Part shown: positions 9,088-16,390 of the stretch, one piece after another | How positions within the stretch are numbered: position 1 is the first letter of the stretch | How the letters are laid out: each line of letters opens with the position of its first letter | DNA from: Sinorhizobium mexicanum | GTDB lineage: Bacteria > Pseudomonadota > Alphaproteobacteria > Rhizobiales > Rhizobiaceae | DNA: 64,000 bases | Reading direction: 5' to 3' | Assembly (NCBI RefSeq): GCF_013488225.1 | Contig: NZ_CP041238.1 | Location: forward strand, 3,063,501-3,127,500 | The notes under the pieces: generated by a model | Database searches by the model: none | The model's input: only the letters and a program-made list of their open reading frames with translations | What the model was told of the DNA's origin: nothing | Made by a program: the position numbers and the translations under genes

Positions 9088-9155
9088 GCTCATCAAAGCG
9101 AAGTGATCGCAAATAGCAAGGATCGGTCCAAGCGTCTGATATAATTTGGCTGTTA

Positions 9156-9260
9156 CTGCATGTTTCCTGAAATCGTAGGCGATTTAAGGACAAAAACATG
9201 CAGCCAATTTAAAGTGCTACAGCGTCCCTTGCGCGTCTGACGAGACTCGCGGCGCTGTAG
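9156..9260 (-). repeat. RIME-type two-palindrome repeat, complete
   Basis: It consists of a palindrome bounded by CTGCATGTTTCCT and AACATGCAG, a linker CAATTTAAAGTG, then a second palindrome running from CTACAGCG to CGCTGTAG. The strand given is relative to the copies that begin with the CTACAGCG palindrome. It lies between the Lrp gene and the divergent gamma-lyase gene and ends 30 bases before the latter's ATG, so it must be in that gene's leader or promoter. Confidence 0.85.
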
Positions 9261-9290
9261 TCGAATCCGCTTCGTTCGAGGAGAAAAGCC

Positions 9291-10574
9291 ATGACCGCGC
9301 CGCATCCTTCCAAGACCCATATCGGCAACCACAAGCTGCACCCCGAAACCCTCATGCTGAACTATGGTTACGATCCGGAGCTCTCGGAGGGCGCGGTCAA
9401 ACCGCCGGTCTTCCTGACTTCGACTTTCGTTTTCCGCTCGGCCGAGGAAGGCCGCGATTTCTTCGATTTCGTTTCGGGGCGGCGCGAACCGCCTGCGGGG
9501 GTCGGAGCGGGTCTCGTCTATTCCCGCTTCAACCACCCGAACAGCGAGATCGTCGAGGACCGGCTGACTGTCTTTGAACGGGCCGAAAGCGGCGCCGTCT
9601 TCTCCTCCGGCATGGCGGCAATCGCGACGACGCTGCTCGCCTTCGTGCGCCCGGGTGACGCCATCCTGCATTCGCAGCCGCTTTACGGCGGCACCGAAAC
9701 GCTGCTCGCCAAGACCTTCCTGAATCTCAACGTCTCGGCAGTCGGCTTCGCCGACGGAGTCGACGAGACGGCCGTTAGGGGCGCGGCGGACGAGGCGATG
9801 AACAAGGGACGCGTCGCCGTCATCCTCGTCGAGACACCCGCCAACCCGACCAACAGCCTCGTCGACATCGCCATGATCCGCCGCGTTGCCGAGACGATCG
9901 GCGAAAGACAGGGGCACCGGCCGATAGTCGTCTGTGACAACACGCTGCTTGGCCCGGTCTTCCAGCACCCGCTCGATCACGGCGCCGACGTCTCTCTCTA
10001 CTCGCTGACCAAATATATCGGCGGCCACTCCGACCTCATCGCTGGCGCTGTGCTTGGCTCGAAGGCGATCATCAAGCAGATCAAGGCGCTACGCGGCGCG
10101 ATTGGCACGCAGCTTGATCCGCACTCCTGCTGGATGCTCGGCCGCTCGCTGGAAACGCTGGCCGTCCGCATGCACAGGGCGAATGACAATGCCCGCATCG
10201 TCGCCGAGTTCCTGCGCGACCATCCGAAGGTCGAGCGGATCCACTACCTCCCCTTCCATGACGAAGCCTCACCGGTCGGGCGCGTCTTCGCCGCCCAGTC
10301 GACCGGCGCCGGCTCGACCTTCTCCTTCGACATCGCCGGCGGCCAGGACGCCGCTTTCCGCTTCCTCAACGCGCTGCAGATCTTCAAGCTCGCCGTCAGC
10401 CTCGGCGGCACGGAATCGCTTGCGAGCCATCCGGCCGCGATGACCCATTCCGGCGTGCCGATCGAGGTGCGCCAGCGGATCGGCGTGCTTGAGTCGACCA
10501 TCCGCCTGTCGATCGGCATCGAGCATCCGGACGATCTCGTCGCCGACGTCGCCAATGCCCTGACGACCGTGTGA
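9291..10574 (+). CDS. Cys/Met metabolism PLP-dependent enzyme (methionine gamma-lyase / cystathionine gamma-synthase type)
   Basis: The 427-residue protein is a fold-type I PLP enzyme of the Cys/Met family: [16 protein letters not shown] near residue 80, [15 protein letters not shown] for cofactor contact, [32 protein letters not shown] with the Schiff-base lysine in SLTKY, and the C-terminal [18 protein letters not shown] motif. It may degrade methionine or homocysteine, or act in sulfur transfer; sequence alone does not separate lyase from synthase. An Lrp/AsnC regulator is divergent, favouring amino acid-induced catabolism. The ATG is preceded by GAGGAGAAAAGCC. Its stop is 7 bases from the convergent VOC gene. 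Confidence 0.85.
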   Translation: MTAPHPSKTHIGNHKLHPETLMLNYGYDPELSEGAVKPPVFLTSTFVFRSAEEGRDFFDFVSGRREPPAGVGAGLVYSRFNHPNSEIVEDRLTVFERAESGAVFSSGMAAIATTLLAFVRPGDAILHSQPLYGGTETLLAKTFLNLNVSAVGFADGVDETAVRGAADEAMNKGRVAVILVETPANPTNSLVDIAMIRRVAETIGERQGHRPIVVCDNTLLGPVFQHPLDHGADVSLYSLTKYIGGHSDLIAGAVLGSKAIIKQIKALRGAIGTQLDPHSCWMLGRSLETLAVRMHRANDNARIVAEFLRDHPKVERIHYLPFHDEASPVGRVFAAQSTGAGSTFSFDIAGGQDAAFRFLNALQIFKLAVSLGGTESLASHPAAMTHSGVPIEVRQRIGVLESTIRLSIGIEHPDDLVADVANALTTV

Positions 10575-10581
10575 CGTTTGT

Positions 10582-10953
10582 CTAGGCGGGGCGCGATTTG
10601 AGCTCCGCTGAATGCGACAGGATGTTGACGATGTTGCCGAACGGGTCGCGCAGAAAGAACCGGCGCACGCCCCAAGGCTCGTCAGTGATATCGTAGACGA
10701 TATCGGCGCGTTTCGCGCGTTGATAGACCTCGTCCACGTCATCCACCTCGATCGAGAGCGCCGGCACCGGCGTTCCCGATCCACCCTCGATGGCGAAGCT
10801 CACCTGCGGCATGGCGGAGCCGCCTTTCGCTGCAAAGGTGAGGATCCACCCATGATCCATCACCACCTCGAGGCCGAGGAGGTCGGTATAGAAAGCGCGC
10901 GCACGCGGCGGATCGGACGTCTGAAGATTGGACACGATGCGTCGGACTGCCAT
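10582..10953 (-). CDS. VOC-superfamily (glyoxalase/bleomycin resistance) protein
   Basis: About 123 residues form one vicinal-oxygen-chelate module: RRIVSNLQTSDPPRARAFYTDLLGLEVVMDHGWILTFA at the N-terminus and RFFLRDPFGNIVNILSH at the end, with the usual RDPFGN metal-proximal turn. The start at 10953 is chosen because GGGAGGGGAGC lies immediately upstream; the longer version starting at 10977 has no such signal. Members include glyoxalases, dioxygenases and resistance proteins, and no specific substrate can be assigned. It is convergent with the gamma-lyase gene. Confidence 0.8.
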   Translation of the reverse strand: MAVRRIVSNLQTSDPPRARAFYTDLLGLEVVMDHGWILTFAAKGGSAMPQVSFAIEGGSGTPVPALSIEVDDVDEVYQRAKRADIVYDITDEPWGVRRFFLRDPFGNIVNILSHSAELKSRPA

Positions 10954-11047
10954 GCTCCCCTCCCGTTTCGCCGGCATTCGTCACCGGCTAAAGTATCCCG
11001 CTTTCAAGTAGAGTCACTAAAGCAGAAAGATGCTTTAGATCCAAAGT

Positions 11048-11092
11048 TCTAGAGCATCCTTTGGGCGTTCATTGAACGCCCGGCACTCTAGA
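11048..11092. repeat. TCTAGAG-bounded palindrome encoding the tetR C-terminus
   Basis: Outer arms TCTAGAG (11048-11054) and CTCTAGA (11086-11092) surround an inner hairpin GGGCGTTC-ATT-GAACGCC (11063-11079). The last seven codons of the TetR gene and its TGA (11069-11071) come from this element. It resembles the palindrome at 8556-8606. Confidence 0.75.
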
Positions 11093-11656
11093 CCGCGCGA
11101 GTGTGATCAGCGATGCCGCCGCCATCCCCGCCGTCTCCATATAGCTAGGATCGCGATGGAGCAAAACGACGGCGAAACTGCCATCGAGGAGCAGCAGGAC
11201 CTGACGCGCAAGCATGTCTGCGCCGTCGATGCCCTCCTCTTCGAGGCACTGCCGTAGCCAGTTCTCGAATTTCTTCTTGTGTGCGGCCCCGATGCGCATC
11301 GCCGGATGCCCCGGCATATTCGCCAGTTCGGCGGAGGTGCGCAGGAAGCCGCAGCCTTTCCACTTTGGATGGCGCGCGGCACGGGCGAGATTGCGGAAGA
11401 TTCCGTCCACCCTCGTGGCGACGTCGCCCTCGGTTTCGGCAAACCATTTCTGGAAGAGCCTGAGGTTTGGCTGGTCGCGCCCCTCGAGATAGGCGGCGAT
11501 CAACTCATCCTTGCTGTCGAAATGATAGTAGAGCGTGCGCTTCGTGACGCCGGCGGCTTCCGCTACCGCGTCGACGCTGACGGCGCGAATGCCCTCCGCG
11601 TAGAAAAGCCTGGCTGCGGCAGAAACGATACGGTCGCGGGTGGAAGGGGTCGTCAT
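11069..11656 (-). CDS. TetR/AcrR-family transcriptional regulator
   Basis: The 195-residue product has a canonical TetR N-terminus (TRDRIVSAAARLFYAEGIRAVSVDAVAEAAGVTKRTLYYHFDSKDELIAAYLEGRD). The C-terminal domain contains the CGFLRTSAEL segment seen in regulators that sense small reactive or aromatic ligands. It is divergent from an enoyl-CoA hydratase gene, its probable target. The start codon lies 77 bases from the hydratase ATG. The last residues SRVPGVQ are encoded by a repeated palindrome, so the native C-terminus may have been replaced. Confidence 0.85.
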   Translation of the reverse strand: MTTPSTRDRIVSAAARLFYAEGIRAVSVDAVAEAAGVTKRTLYYHFDSKDELIAAYLEGRDQPNLRLFQKWFAETEGDVATRVDGIFRNLARAARHPKWKGCGFLRTSAELANMPGHPAMRIGAAHKKKFENWLRQCLEEEGIDGADMLARQVLLLLDGSFAVVLLHRDPSYMETAGMAAASLITLARSRVPGVQ

Positions 11657-11657
11657 A

Positions 11658-11690
11658 GGTATACCGACTAGTAAATATACATCCGGTTAT
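11658..11690. promoter_or_regulatory. Putative TetR operator between tetR and the enoyl-CoA hydratase gene
   Basis: Directly upstream of the tetR start is TATACCGACTAGTAAATATA followed by CATCCGGTTAT. ACCGACTAGT matches one arm of the ACCGAC-type palindromes bound by many TetR proteins, and CCGGTTA gives an imperfect opposing arm. The position would let one site control both divergent genes. Assignment is by pattern only. Confidence 0.4.
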
Positions 11691-11732
11691 CGTTCGCCTA
11701 GCCTGCTTCCGTCAAGACCACGGGAGATAGCC

Positions 11733-12524
11733 ATGTCCGATACAGTGCTTTTCGATGCCGCCGACGGCGTCGCGCTGCTCACCCTCAATCGGCCGGAAAA
11801 ACTCAACGCGTTAAGCTACGAACTGATCGACCGGCTCCTTCACCTCCTCGACCTGATCGAGGTGGACGACACCGTCCAGGCGGTCATCCTCACCGGCGCC
11901 GGAGAACGCGCCTTTTCGGCCGGCGGCGACATCCATCAATTTTCCAACAGCGTGGCGCAGGGCGCAAACGCGGCCGTTCGCGATTTCGTGCGGCGCGGGC
12001 AAAGGCTCACCGCCCGGCTGGAAGCCTATCCGAAGCCGGTGATCGCAGCCGTCAACGGCCTTGCCTATGGCGGCGGCTGCGAGATCACCGAAGCCGTGCA
12101 TCTCGCGATCGCCAGCGAACGGGCCCGTTTTGCCAAGCCGGAGATCAAGCTGGCCATGCCGCCGACCTTCGGCGGTACCCAGCGTCTTCCGCGCCTCGCC
12201 GGCCGCAAGCGCGCGCTCGAGTTGCTTCTGACTGGAGACGAGTTTTCCGCGAACCGGGCGCTCGAGCTCGGGCTCGTCAACACGATCGTGCCACACGACG
12301 ACCTCATCGCTTCCGCCCGCGCGCTGGCCGCACGGATCACGCGACACTCGCCCCTTGCGATCGCCGCGATCATCACCGCGGTCACACGCGGCCTCAACAT
12401 GGCGATCGGCGAAGGCCTGATGAACGAGAGCGAACAATTCGCACGCATGATACCGAGCCATGATCTCGCCGAGGGCCTTGCAGCCTGGAAAGAATGGCGC
12501 GAGCCGCACTACACCGGACGCTGA
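11733..12524 (+). CDS. Enoyl-CoA hydratase/isomerase family protein
   Basis: The 263-residue protein has crotonase-fold signatures: the oxyanion-hole segment AGERAFSAGGDIHQF and the second loop AAVNGLAYGGGCEITEAVHLAIASERARFAKPEIKLAMPPTFGG. The ALELLLTGDEFSANRALELGLVN stretch is typical of the family. The candidate catalytic glutamates lie in the CEIT and KPEIK loops. The start at 11733 follows GGGAGATAGCC; an in-frame upstream ATG at 11640 overlaps the tetR gene and is unlikely. It probably hydrates an enoyl-CoA in fatty or aromatic acid breakdown under TetR control. Confidence 0.85.
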   Translation: MSDTVLFDAADGVALLTLNRPEKLNALSYELIDRLLHLLDLIEVDDTVQAVILTGAGERAFSAGGDIHQFSNSVAQGANAAVRDFVRRGQRLTARLEAYPKPVIAAVNGLAYGGGCEITEAVHLAIASERARFAKPEIKLAMPPTFGGTQRLPRLAGRKRALELLLTGDEFSANRALELGLVNTIVPHDDLIASARALAARITRHSPLAIAAIITAVTRGLNMAIGEGLMNESEQFARMIPSHDLAEGLAAWKEWREPHYTGR

Positions 12525-12543
12525 CGCCGTTAAGAGCGCTGCA

Positions 12544-13020
12544 CTAGCTTCGCGCGAAGCCGAGCACGAAGAGCGCCAGCGCTGCGATCGAGGCGAATGT
12601 CCGGACGTGGTTCCACCAGACCCAATCTGTCAGGTATCGCTTCTGCCAGATCTCTTGAGCCGCCTCTCCTGACGCGGCCGCAAGCGCATCGTTCAACGGC
12701 ACATTGAAGACGATCGTCACCAGCAGTGTTCCGACGACATAGGCAACGCCGCCTGCCGCCAGCAGCCAGCTACCCTGCCCTCCAGAAAAGAAGGCCGAGG
12801 CGACGAGGATCAACCCCACAAGTGCCGTTCCCATGAAAGCAGTGAGAAAGATCGGATTCTGGATCACCTCATTGATGGCATTCATCGCGGCGATTCCCTG
12901 CTCGGGCGGCAACCGCGACAAGGCCTGCATGATGCAGACGGAGAAGATGAAGAACAGACCGGCCATCAGGCCGGAGCCGATGACAGCGGCGAAAGCCAGG
13001 GCGGGAATCAGGGCGACCAT
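12544..13020 (-). CDS. DUF1772 (anthrone oxygenase-like) membrane protein
   Basis: About 158 residues form four hydrophobic helices (ALAFAAVIGSGLMAGLFFIFSV, PIFLTAFMGTALVGLILVAS, SWLLAAGGVAYVVGTLLVTIVF and TFASIAALALFVLGF), the DUF1772 layout. The family includes fungal anthrone oxygenases, but bacterial members have no firm role. The start at 13020 is preferred because the protein then begins at the first helix and has GGAG upstream. It is convergent with the enoyl-CoA hydratase (19 bases apart) and divergent from a TetR gene that probably controls it. Confidence 0.75.
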   Translation of the reverse strand: MVALIPALAFAAVIGSGLMAGLFFIFSVCIMQALSRLPPEQGIAAMNAINEVIQNPIFLTAFMGTALVGLILVASAFFSGGQGSWLLAAGGVAYVVGTLLVTIVFNVPLNDALAAASGEAAQEIWQKRYLTDWVWWNHVRTFASIAALALFVLGFARS

Positions 13021-13054
13021 CGCACAACACTCCAGATATCGGCGACTACTGGCG

Positions 13055-13107
13055 AATATGAGCATTCCTCATATTTGCAAATGTGATAAATCCTCGTATT
13101 TTGCGAG
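13055..13107. promoter_or_regulatory. Cluster of inverted repeats between DUF1772 and tetR genes
   Basis: Three overlapping inverted repeats are visible: AATATGAG (13055-13062) with CTCATATT (13068-13075), CATATTTGCAAATGTG (13070-13085, nearly perfect), and CTCG-CGAG around TATTTTG (13093-13107). They sit between the divergent starts, so they are candidate operators for the TetR protein encoded at 13133. Confidence 0.5.
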
Positions 13108-13132
13108 TCAAGTGAAAATGTGAGCGATACTC

Positions 13133-13783
13133 ATGACTGAAGAGCCTAATCCGGCCGCGGGACCAACCGAAGAACAACCAAGCCTCCGCCGCACGCCGAG
13201 CCAGAAGCGCAGCCGCGAGCGTGTCGAGCACATCCTTTCCTGCGCCAGAACGTTGATCGAGGGAAAGGGCAGCGACGCCATGCGCATGAGCGAGGTTGCG
13301 GAGATGGCCGGCATCTCCATCGGGTCGCTCTACCAGTATTTTCCCGACAAGGCGGCGATCGTGCACACTCTTGCCGAACGTTACAACGCCGCCAGCCGGG
13401 ACTGCATCGCGAGCGAGTTCGCCAAAGTCGCCACGCTCGCCGAGTTGCGTAGCGCCTTTTCCGCGCTCGTCGATACCTACTACGATATGTTTCTCGCCGA
13501 ACCGGTGATGCGCGACATCTGGTCGGCGATGCAGGCGGACAAGGCCCTGCGCAAAATCGAACTCGCCGAAAGCCGGGCGAATGGGCGCCTGCTTGCCAAA
13601 ACCTGGGCAAGGGTTCGGCCGGAAACACCACGCCAGAGGATCGAGGACGCCGCCTTACTCATCATGCACCTTGGCGAATGCACGATGAGGCTCGCAGTCT
13701 CGGTCGACAGGTCCGAGGGGGACCGCATCGTCGCCGCCTTCAAGCACATGATCCTTCGCGAAATTGTCGCGGATGCAACTTGA
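13133..13783 (+). CDS. TetR/AcrR-family transcriptional regulator
   Basis: The 216-residue product starts with a polar tail and then a TetR helix-turn-helix (RSRERVEHILSCARTLIEGKGSDAMRMSEVAEMAGISIGSLYQYFPDKAAIVHTLAERY). GSLYQYFPDK is the usual recognition-helix signature. The C-terminal half resembles TetR_C domains of the kind found beside DUF1772 or efflux genes. It is divergent from the DUF1772 gene with palindromes in the gap, suggesting repression of both genes. Confidence 0.85.
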   Translation: MTEEPNPAAGPTEEQPSLRRTPSQKRSRERVEHILSCARTLIEGKGSDAMRMSEVAEMAGISIGSLYQYFPDKAAIVHTLAERYNAASRDCIASEFAKVATLAELRSAFSALVDTYYDMFLAEPVMRDIWSAMQADKALRKIELAESRANGRLLAKTWARVRPETPRQRIEDAALLIMHLGECTMRLAVSVDRSEGDRIVAAFKHMILREIVADAT

Positions 13784-13839
13784 GACGACGCAAGTTCAAT
13801 TGACATCGCCCGCGACCGATCCTAATCATCTGGGATCGA

Positions 13840-14075
13840 TTGGTTCCCGGAAAGCGAACGCGTTTCGGGAGTAAATGGGAACGTGACGGATGGACCCAAG
13901 CTGGGCATCTTAATCACGGCCGACCCCGCGACTGTAGAGCGGCGTGAATTTGCCGTTCCGGAGCGATCCGGAAGAAGCCACTGGGAAAGACCGCGAGGGC
14001 GGTTCGATCCTGGGAAGGCGAGGCAAATCCTTGGTGAAAACCACCTGACGCCGTGAGCCAGGAAACCTGCCAAGC
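13840..14075 (+). ncRNA. Cobalamin riboswitch
   Basis: The leader contains the landmarks of a B12 riboswitch in the right order: TTGGTTCCCG at the 5' side, AAATGGGAAC, GCCACTGGGAAAG, CCTGGGAAGGCG, and the B12-box AGCCAGGAAACCTGCC at 14056-14071. It is 60 bases upstream of cbtB, whose SD (GGAGG) at 14121-14125 could be sequestered by the expression platform. In this class ligand binding lowers expression, so cobalt uptake would be shut off when adenosylcobalamin is plentiful. Confidence 0.92.
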
Positions 14076-14130
14076 GATGCGGGCATAGTGCCCAACCCGG
14101 GAAACGTCCCACGCCATCACGGAGGTTGTC

Positions 14131-14307
14131 ATGGCTACGTCTACAGCTTCGAGCATTTCGCTCTCCCTCAACGATCGTCTGGTCGCAGGCATCTCCGCCC
14201 TGTTGATCGGCGCCTTCCTCGTCTTCGGTGCAGGCCTCGCAAATTCGGCCGTTTTGCACGACACGGCGCACGACACCCGCCATTCCTACGGCTTCCCCTG
14301 CCACTGA
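14131..14307 (+). CDS. cbtB: CbtB, small subunit of the B12-regulated cobalt transporter
   Basis: This 58-residue protein begins MATSTASSISLSLNDRLVAG, continues with one membrane helix (ISALLIGAFLVFGAGLAN) and ends with a histidine-rich tail (HDTAHDTRHSYGFPCH) that is the hallmark of CbtB and probably binds cobalt. GGAGGTTGTC precedes the ATG. It follows directly on a cobalamin riboswitch and precedes cbtA on the same strand, the standard arrangement. A RIME-type repeat separates the two genes by 338 bases, which is more than usual for a cbtBA operon. Confidence 0.9.
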   Translation: MATSTASSISLSLNDRLVAGISALLIGAFLVFGAGLANSAVLHDTAHDTRHSYGFPCH

Positions 14308-14325
14308 TCGATGCCATGGAACGCA

Positions 14326-14430
14326 CTACGGCGCCGCGCGTCTTATCGGACGCGCAAAGGACGCTGTAGCACTTTGAATTGCTGCATGTTTTTATCCTTG
14401 GATCGGCTACGCTTTGAGGAAACATGCAGC
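14326..14430 (+). repeat. RIME-type repeat between cbtB and cbtA, flanked by a 9-base inverted repeat
   Basis: A complete copy (CTACGGCGCCGCGCG to CGCTGTAG, linker CACTTTGAATTG, then CTGCATGTTT to AACATGCAG). ATGGAACGC at 14316-14324 and GCGTTCCAT at 14433-14441 pair just outside it, so the repeat sits in the loop of a longer stem. The 200 bases from 14442 to cbtA hold no recognisable gene, only further GC-rich potential stems. Confidence 0.85.
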
Positions 14431-14645
14431 AGGCGTTCCATCTCGAACAAGAGCGGATCGTTGCTGCGGCGTATAGCACGCGGGCATGCTTGCCGTTGGG
14501 CATGTGCTCCGACGTGCTCCGCCGGCGTTTTGCATCCATGGAAAGTGGAAATGGCGCCAGCTGTGGCGTTTGCGCGGCGGTCGCGTGTCTTGAATGACGC
14601 GCTGCGCGTCGGGGCAGCCGCGCGCCGGATTGAGGAATATCGACA

Positions 14646-15434
14646 ATGATCGTCAAGACACTTCTGGCCGCGATCGTGGCCGGGCTGATTGCCGGCGTCT
14701 TCATGACCGCCGCTCAGGAAATACGCGTCGTGCCGCTGATCCTGCACGCCGAGAAATACGAGGGCGAAGCGCCGTCGGCGGATCAGCCGACAACGCAGGA
14801 GCCCGCGGCCGCTGGTCACGACCAGCATTCGTCGCTGGACGGCGTGTCACCCGTCGGCGCGCTGCTTTCCCTGCTCTCGCCGGTTACGCCGGCCTATGCG
14901 CATGAGCATGAGGGCGAGCACGAGGAAGGCGGCATCATGTTCGGCTTGAGCCGCTTCTCCGGCACGCTTCTCGCCAATCTCGTGACCGGCGCCGGATTTT
15001 CGCTGCTGCTCGCCGGCGTCAGCCTCGTGATCGGCTATCCGATCACGCTCGCGAACGGGGCGCTCTGGGGCGCCTGCGGATGGCTCGCCGTCCACTTGCT
15101 GCCGGCGGTCGGGCTTCCGCCCGAACTGCCGGGCTTCCCGGCGGCCGAGCTCGGCGACCGGCAGGTCTGGTGGGCTGCGACCGTGCTGTTCTCGGCAGCC
15201 GGCCTCTATCTGCTGGCGCTGCGCCGCGAACTGGTCGCCAAGATCGCGGGTCTCGTGCTCATCGCCGCGCCGCAGTTCTACGGCGCACCGCAGCCGCTCG
15301 ACATCTCCAGCAACGTGCCCGCCGTCCTCGGCGCCGAGTTCGCCGTTGCGGCACTCGCGACCACGCTCGCCTTCTGGCTCGTGCTAGGGGTGGTATCCGG
15401 CTTCATCAACGACCGGTTCGTCAAGGCGCACTAA
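14646..15434 (+). CDS. cbtA: CbtA, membrane subunit of the B12-regulated cobalt transporter
   Basis: The 262-residue protein has a first helix TLLAAIVAGLIAGVFMTAAQEI, a long loop carrying the histidine cluster AHEHEGEHEEGG (about residues 87-98), and four more helices (for example LLANLVTGAGFSLLLAGVSLVIGY and TTLAFWLVLGVVSGFIND). This matches CbtA, a predicted cobalt permease found downstream of cobalamin riboswitches in bacteria. GAGGAATATCGACA precedes the ATG. It shares the riboswitch with cbtB only if transcription reads through the intervening RIME. Confidence 0.88.
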   Translation: MIVKTLLAAIVAGLIAGVFMTAAQEIRVVPLILHAEKYEGEAPSADQPTTQEPAAAGHDQHSSLDGVSPVGALLSLLSPVTPAYAHEHEGEHEEGGIMFGLSRFSGTLLANLVTGAGFSLLLAGVSLVIGYPITLANGALWGACGWLAVHLLPAVGLPPELPGFPAAELGDRQVWWAATVLFSAAGLYLLALRRELVAKIAGLVLIAAPQFYGAPQPLDISSNVPAVLGAEFAVAALATTLAFWLVLGVVSGFINDRFVKAH

Positions 15435-15465
15435 CGAAGACCGGATCAAGGCATCGCTCGAAAAA

Positions 15466-15493
15466 GCCTTCTCCCCGTCCCACGGGGAGAAGG
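15466..15493 (+). terminator. Hairpin after cbtA, CTTCTCCCC-family repeat, short copy
   Basis: CCTTCTCCCCGT (15467-15478) pairs exactly with ACGGGGAGAAGG (15482-15493). There is no T-run, so it is more probably a repeat acting as a transcript 3' end than a classical rho-independent terminator. It separates the convergent cbtA and fhuF genes. Confidence 0.6.
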
Positions 15494-15522
15494 TGAGCGT
15501 CAGGCGGACAAGGGTCAAACAC

Positions 15523-16374
15523 TCACCCTGTCCGATCGCAAGCAGCCCCGAGCAAATGCGCCCGCAGCCGTTCGCGTCGAGCCTCGGGGTCGAGCAGCAC
15601 GCAGCTGTCGCAATAGCTGCCGCCGTCGGTGCGATAGTAGAGGCAGCACCCGCCGCGTATCCTGTAGGTCCGCGAAAGATCTGTCCCATCCGCCGCGGCA
15701 ACACCGATCGTCTCATAGCAAAGCGCCTCGGAATGGAGCGGTGACCCCGCACGCTTGACGATCGCCAGCGCCTGTGCGATCGCCTCTGCCTCCGTTCCGC
15801 GCCGTCGTCCGACTTCGAGAAAGGCACCGGCCAGACCGTCGGCCGCAAGCCGCCATTGCGCGCGCAGCGACAGGCCGCAGCGCCGCTTCAGATGAGCGAT
15901 GACCGGCTTCAGATGAGCGACAAAGAGATCGTGAAAAAGCCTGTCGGCATCCTCTGGTTCGCTGCTGGAGACTTCCTTAAGTCGCATACAAAAATGAAAT
16001 CGTCCGGCGTCAACGGCGCCCGCCTCGCGCGGACGCACGTAGTGCTCGAAGCGTAGCCCAGTCACGTGCGGGACACGACCGCAGCAGAGATAGATGGCGG
16101 TGGCCGCGAGGCTGAGCTGATGGCTATAGAAGGCGATGAGATGCGCCGCCCGCACCTTGTCGTCCATCCCGGCGGCGAAACGGTCCTGATAGGCAAGACA
16201 GGTCTCCAGATCGCGCGATCCCTCGGCCCAGAATGCCGACGGCAGTCGCACGTCCTCGTTCAAGATCAGCGAGCAGGCAACCTCGGGAAACGCGGCTTCG
16301 AACCAGGCGACCGCGGCCCTCGCCTCCCCCTCGCCCTGGGCGTCTTCCGGCTCCAACTTCGGCGCCTTGTCCAT
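15523..16374 (-). CDS. fhuF: FhuF-type siderophore-iron reductase
   Basis: The 283-residue product ends with C-C-x10-C-x2-C (CCLYYRTDGGSYCDSC near residues 243-258), the unusual [2Fe-2S] ligand set that defines FhuF. These cytoplasmic proteins reduce ferric iron from imported siderophores. The start at 16374 (MDKAPKLE) is preferred over 16458 because the latter would overlap the upstream gene; GGAGACGGA precedes it. The 16-base gap to the upstream glycoamylase-fold gene suggests co-transcription, although no functional link is obvious. No siderophore receptor or ABC importer is nearby. Confidence 0.85.
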   Translation of the reverse strand: MDKAPKLEPEDAQGEGEARAAVAWFEAAFPEVACSLILNEDVRLPSAFWAEGSRDLETCLAYQDRFAAGMDDKVRAAHLIAFYSHQLSLAATAIYLCCGRVPHVTGLRFEHYVRPREAGAVDAGRFHFCMRLKEVSSSEPEDADRLFHDLFVAHLKPVIAHLKRRCGLSLRAQWRLAADGLAGAFLEVGRRRGTEAEAIAQALAIVKRAGSPLHSEALCYETIGVAAADGTDLSRTYRIRGGCCLYYRTDGGSYCDSCVLLDPEARRERLRAHLLGAACDRTG

Positions 16375-16390
16375 TCCGTCTCCGTCGCGC

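Noticed and set aside
11640-11732. Upstream in-frame extension of the enoyl-CoA hydratase
   Set aside because: It overlaps the divergent tetR start and operator, while ATG 11733 has a good SD and a family-typical N-terminus.
13822-14304. A 160-codon minus-strand frame over the cbtB region
   Set aside because: The plus strand holds a cobalamin riboswitch and cbtB; the frame has no family features.
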